This document shows positions 6,396-7,704 of a stretch of DNA of 7,704 nucleotides, one piece after another. The DNA is from CAYYYG01 sp964476135 (lineage in GTDB: Bacteria; Patescibacteriota; Microgenomatia; UBA1406; GWC2-37-13). Within the stretch, counting starts at the first letter, position 1, and every line of letters begins with the position of its first letter. Made by a program: the position numbers and the translations under genes. Below the pieces are notes generated by a model. The model made no database searches, had not been told where the DNA came from, and saw only the letters and a list, made by a program, of their open reading frames with translations. The DNA lies in the NCBI GenBank assembly GCA_964476135.1, contig CAYYYG010000046.1:1-7704 (forward strand). The letters run 5' to 3'.

Positions 6396-6826
6396 GGGGA
6401 TGACAGGATTCGACGGGGAATTTGCACATTTACAGACGGTTAGGGCGCACCTATGCGTTAAATGGAGTTCATAACTGCAAACTCATTTGAGAATGCTGTT
6501 TCCGATCTTAAAGCTCTTGCTCGCGAGAAATTGAGCGGCCTCGTTGCTTCTCAATACTCAAGAGCCTACGCCTTCGCGGCGTAAAGCTTTTGATAGGAGT
6601 TCCTCCTTCGTTTTCCTCGGTTCAACCGGGTGGAACAAAAACCAACTGAGGTAAGACTGCGTTTAGCTTCTCGATTGTGAAGCGCATTCGATAACCCTTC
6701 AATCGATGACTGCGGCAGGTTTGGGCGCGAAGACTGCCGCGGCAAGAATTTAAAAACGCCATACCCCTAACTATAACGTTTGTAGAAGTGTTTCCTCGGA
6801 CCCGGGTTCAACTCCCGGCATCTCCA
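6396..6826 (+). ncRNA. ssrA: tmRNA (one-piece)
   Basis: Transfer-messenger RNA acts as tRNA-Ala and as mRNA to rescue stalled ribosomes and tag the nascent protein. The tRNA-like ends are clear: 5' GGGGATG (6396-6402) pairs with 3' CATCTCC (6819-6825, one G-U), discriminator A at 6826. The T arm is CCGGG-TTCAACT-CCCGG (6802-6818), and GGATTCGACGGGG is the conserved 5' block. Helix P2 is visible as TACAGACG/CGTTTGTA (6431-6438 with 6777-6784), stacked on GTTAGGG/CCCTAAC (6439-6445 with 6765-6771). A pseudoknot near the 3' side combines GCGGCAG/CTGCCGC (6712-6718 with 6734-6740) and GGCG/CGCC (6724-6727 with 6757-6760). TCGATTG/CAATCGA (6671-6677 with 6700-6706) marks another stem. At 431 nt it is longer than most tmRNAs, explained by its long tag frame. 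CCA is not encoded. Confidence 0.95.
6477..6584 (+). CDS. tmRNA proteolysis tag reading frame, about 35 codons
   Basis: Resume codon GCA at 6477, preceded by ATAACT and followed by AAC as in many tmRNAs. The frame begins ANSFENAV, runs without a stop for 35 codons and ends SRAYAFAA-TAA. The end resembles the common YALAA degradation signal recognised by ClpXP and related proteases, with Phe for Leu. The stop lies in a perfect hairpin, TACGCC-TTCGC-GGCGTA (6567-6583), corresponding to helix P5. Typical tags are about 8-15 residues. The extra codons coincide with an additional stem-loop domain (GCTCTTG 6513-6519 with CAAGAGC 6559-6565; ATTGAG 6530-6535 with CTCAAT 6550-6555). The resume position is inferred by comparison. 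Confidence 0.8.
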   Translation, partial: ANSFENAVSDLKALAREKLSGLVASQYSRAYAFAA

Positions 6827-6911
6827 CTCTTCGCCCCTACTTTCAGTAGGGGCTACGAGGTGGCACGGCCACTATAAACTGAACAATGCTTACGATCTAT
6901 CGCGAAGAGTG
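6825..6911 (+). repeat. inverted repeat bridging the tmRNA 3' end and trailer
   Basis: CACTCTTCGC (6825-6834) and GCGAAGAGTG (6902-6911) are perfect 10-bp complements. Between them lie two further hairpins: GCCCCTAC-TTTCA-GTAGGGGC (6833-6853, 8 bp) and GTGGC-ACG-GCCAC (6860-6872 region). The left arm starts at the last acceptor base of tmRNA, so this trailer could influence 3' processing. No T-tract follows the 8-bp hairpin, so it is not a standard terminator by itself. Confidence 0.7.
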
Positions 6912-7002
6912 CCCCCAACGTAGTCCCCCTTCGCTTGAGATTGCTTCGGTGGGGACGAAGTGGGGCAGTTCAATCTGTAGCTTATAGACCATTGTTTTTT
7001 TT
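6872..7002 (+). ncRNA. candidate structured RNA or elaborate terminator
   Basis: Nested complementary segments close on each other: CTATAA/TTATAG (6872-6877 with 6982-6987), TGAAC/GTTCA (6880-6884 with 6968-6972), TGCCCC/GGGGCA (6910-6915 with 6962-6967) and GTCCCC/GGGGAC (6923-6928 with 6951-6956). Eight Ts follow at 6995-7002. Alternative pairings compete: CCCCCTTCG with CGAAG-T-GGGG (6925-6933 with 6956-6965) and AACAATG with CATTGTT (6882-6888 with 6990-6996), the latter directly before the T-tract. It contains no credible coding frame and matches no RNA family I recognise. It may end the smpB-ssrA transcript, be a separate small RNA, or regulate the gene downstream. Confidence 0.45.
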
Positions 7003-7021
7003 CAGCCCGTATTCATATAGT
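6992..7021 (+). promoter_or_regulatory. predicted promoter of the GIY-YIG gene
   Basis: TTGTTT (6992-6997) precedes TATAGT (7016-7021) by 18 bp. Initiation 7 nt later falls on the ATG at 7028, predicting a leaderless mRNA; there is no Shine-Dalgarno. The -35 overlaps the T-tract and is weak. Confidence 0.35.
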
Positions 7022-7027
7022 TTCTGC

Positions 7028-7264
7028 ATGTATTATGCTTATATTCTTCGTCTGTCGGACGAGACGCTATATATAGGCTATTCCTCAAATTTAAAAAATC
7101 GCATACGAAGACATCTTGATGGCGAAGTGCCTCAGACCAAAAATCGGCGGCCATTAACCCTAGTTTACTATTCTGCATTTATATCGAAGAAAAAAGCGCT
7201 GGATTTTGAAAAGTATCTAAAAACCGCATCAGGCTTCGCGTTTCGGAATAAGAGGCTGGTGTGA
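7028..7264 (+). CDS. GIY-YIG domain protein (UPF0213/UvrC N-terminal type)
   Basis: A 78-residue stand-alone GIY-YIG domain. The two signature elements are YAY at 3-5 and YIG at 15-17, spaced by LRLSDETL. They are followed by the catalytic Arg25 and His29 in NLKNRIRRHLDG and by the metal-binding Glu61 in FEKYLKTASGFAFRNKRL. All key residues are present, so nuclease activity is plausible, although no substrate is known for these short forms. The ATG at 7028 is preferred: a frame open back to 6935 adds 31 residues outside the domain, read from the structured RNA region. The gene follows the putative terminator of ssrA. Confidence 0.88.
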   Translation: MYYAYILRLSDETLYIGYSSNLKNRIRRHLDGEVPQTKNRRPLTLVYYSAFISKKKALDFEKYLKTASGFAFRNKRLV

Positions 7265-7317
7265 GTTTGCGAAAATCGTTTAAACTCTATTAACTTAAGC
7301 TCGGTATATCAACATTT

Positions 7318-7533
7318 ATGACACCTCTGAGGTGGGAAACTCCAAAAGCTGTAGAAGCAATGCTCCAAACAGTAGGATTTAAGAATATCAGAATGATCTA
7401 TCCTAAAAATCCACGTCTATATTTCAGCCCTGCTTACCGATTCATCCGAGCCTTAAAACATAAAGTAACTAAAAATAGGTCATTTATTCAAACTTACCGT
7501 CAAAGTCGAGTGGTATATCATGCATGGAAGTGA
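7318..7533 (+). pseudogene. C-terminal remnant of a SAM methyltransferase-like protein
   Basis: The 71 codons from ATG 7318 read LRWETPKAVEAMLQTVGF followed by a strand and a basic tail. This resembles the last part of class I SAM-dependent methyltransferases, where an (H)LRxFTPxxLxxLLExxGF phrase lies after the SAM-binding fold. The SAM-binding glycine motif and the whole N-terminal fold are missing, and the frame upstream closes at 7291-7293. A neighbouring frame reads YQHL then stops just before the ATG, compatible with a frameshifted remnant. No promoter or Shine-Dalgarno is visible. It could instead be a small unrelated protein. Not recognised with certainty. Confidence 0.4.
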
Positions 7534-7633
7534 GACGATTGTAGAATTATAGATATAAGCTTACAGGCGGTTCATCTTATCGGAAGTCATATATGCTCTA
7601 TAAAGTTATTCCATAAGCCTCAGGCAGCGTATC

Positions 7634-7704
7634 TTAATTCGCACCTAAATTTTTTTCCATCGCGAATAACGCGACCTCGGTTTTACCGGCTATATGCGTG
7701 GTAA
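7634..7704 (-). CDS. C-terminal end of an unidentified protein (partial)
   Basis: From the right edge the minus strand has one open frame of 22 codons ending in TAA at 7634-7636, reading TTHIAGKTEVALFAMEKN then LGAN. The other two minus frames close within 21 nt. The segment has a protein-like composition (a strand-like run VALFAM with charged flanks), but is too short for a family call. The roughly 100 bp between it and the fragment ending at 7533 hold nothing I can identify. Confidence 0.35.
   Translation of the reverse strand, partial: TTHIAGKTEVALFAMEKNLGAN

Noticed and set aside
6295..6474. Continuation of the smpB frame through the Ns to 6474
   Set aside because: The Ns hide stops, and the sequence beyond 6396 is the tmRNA 5' half, so the joined frame is an artefact.
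6833..6853. GCCCCTAC/GTAGGGGC hairpin as the ssrA terminator
   Set aside because: The stem is good but no T-tract follows. The nearest T-run is at 6995-7002, so termination is better assigned to the later structure.
6961..6993. A tRNA-like 3' end (GTTCAATC followed by ACCA)
   Set aside because: The bases around the loop do not form a T stem and no matching acceptor 5' half lies at tRNA distance.
6935..7027. Longer GIY-YIG protein starting at 6935
   Set aside because: The added 31 residues read through the structured RNA and the T-tract and lie outside the domain, which begins MYYAYIL at 7028.
1..7704. CRISPR arrays, insertion sequences or prophage genes
   Set aside because: No regularly spaced direct repeats, transposase motifs, integrase or phage structural genes were seen on either strand.

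Overview
The window looks like a scaffold piece from an uncultivated bacterium, most probably a Patescibacteria/CPR-type genome. The presence of tmRNA makes it bacterial. The CPR reading is an inference. It rests on a multi-membrane protein with a small helical N-terminal domain and a pseudopilin-like C-terminus, RNA genes with no encoded CCA, a very small GIY-YIG protein, and a lack of Shine-Dalgarno sites in front of most genes. Two runs of exactly 100 N (3124-3223 and 6295-6394) look like assembly placeholders; both sit at RNA genes.

Layout. At the left edge a small minus-strand operon encodes an ArsR-family repressor and the start of a YciI/DGPF-like protein. Its promoter carries a clear inverted repeat over the -10 element. 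Diverging from it, on the plus strand, is a secreted Ig-like-repeat protein (525-1841). From 5797 down to 1856 everything is on the minus strand: a membrane/pseudopilin-like fusion protein, an O-antigen ligase (Wzy_C) family protein, tRNA-Gln(CUG) interrupted by the first gap, a PH-domain membrane protein and a DUF1697 protein.

The right part is on the plus strand. It holds smpB (3' end lost in the second gap), then ssrA (tmRNA), then a strongly structured non-coding stretch ending in eight Ts, a GIY-YIG protein, a methyltransferase-like C-terminal remnant, and the last codons of an opposing gene at the window edge. smpB and ssrA encode the two partners of trans-translation, which rescues stalled ribosomes and tags the truncated product for proteolysis.

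The most notable items are the tmRNA, whose tag reading frame is about 35 codons with an extra hairpin built into it; the nested and alternative RNA helices immediately 3' of the tmRNA; and two 18-bp palindromes sharing an ACTA-N6-TAGT core, each lying on a -10 element. Several predicted transcription starts fall at or within a few bases of start codons (leaderless mRNAs), whereas the one operon-internal start at the left edge has a near-perfect Shine-Dalgarno.
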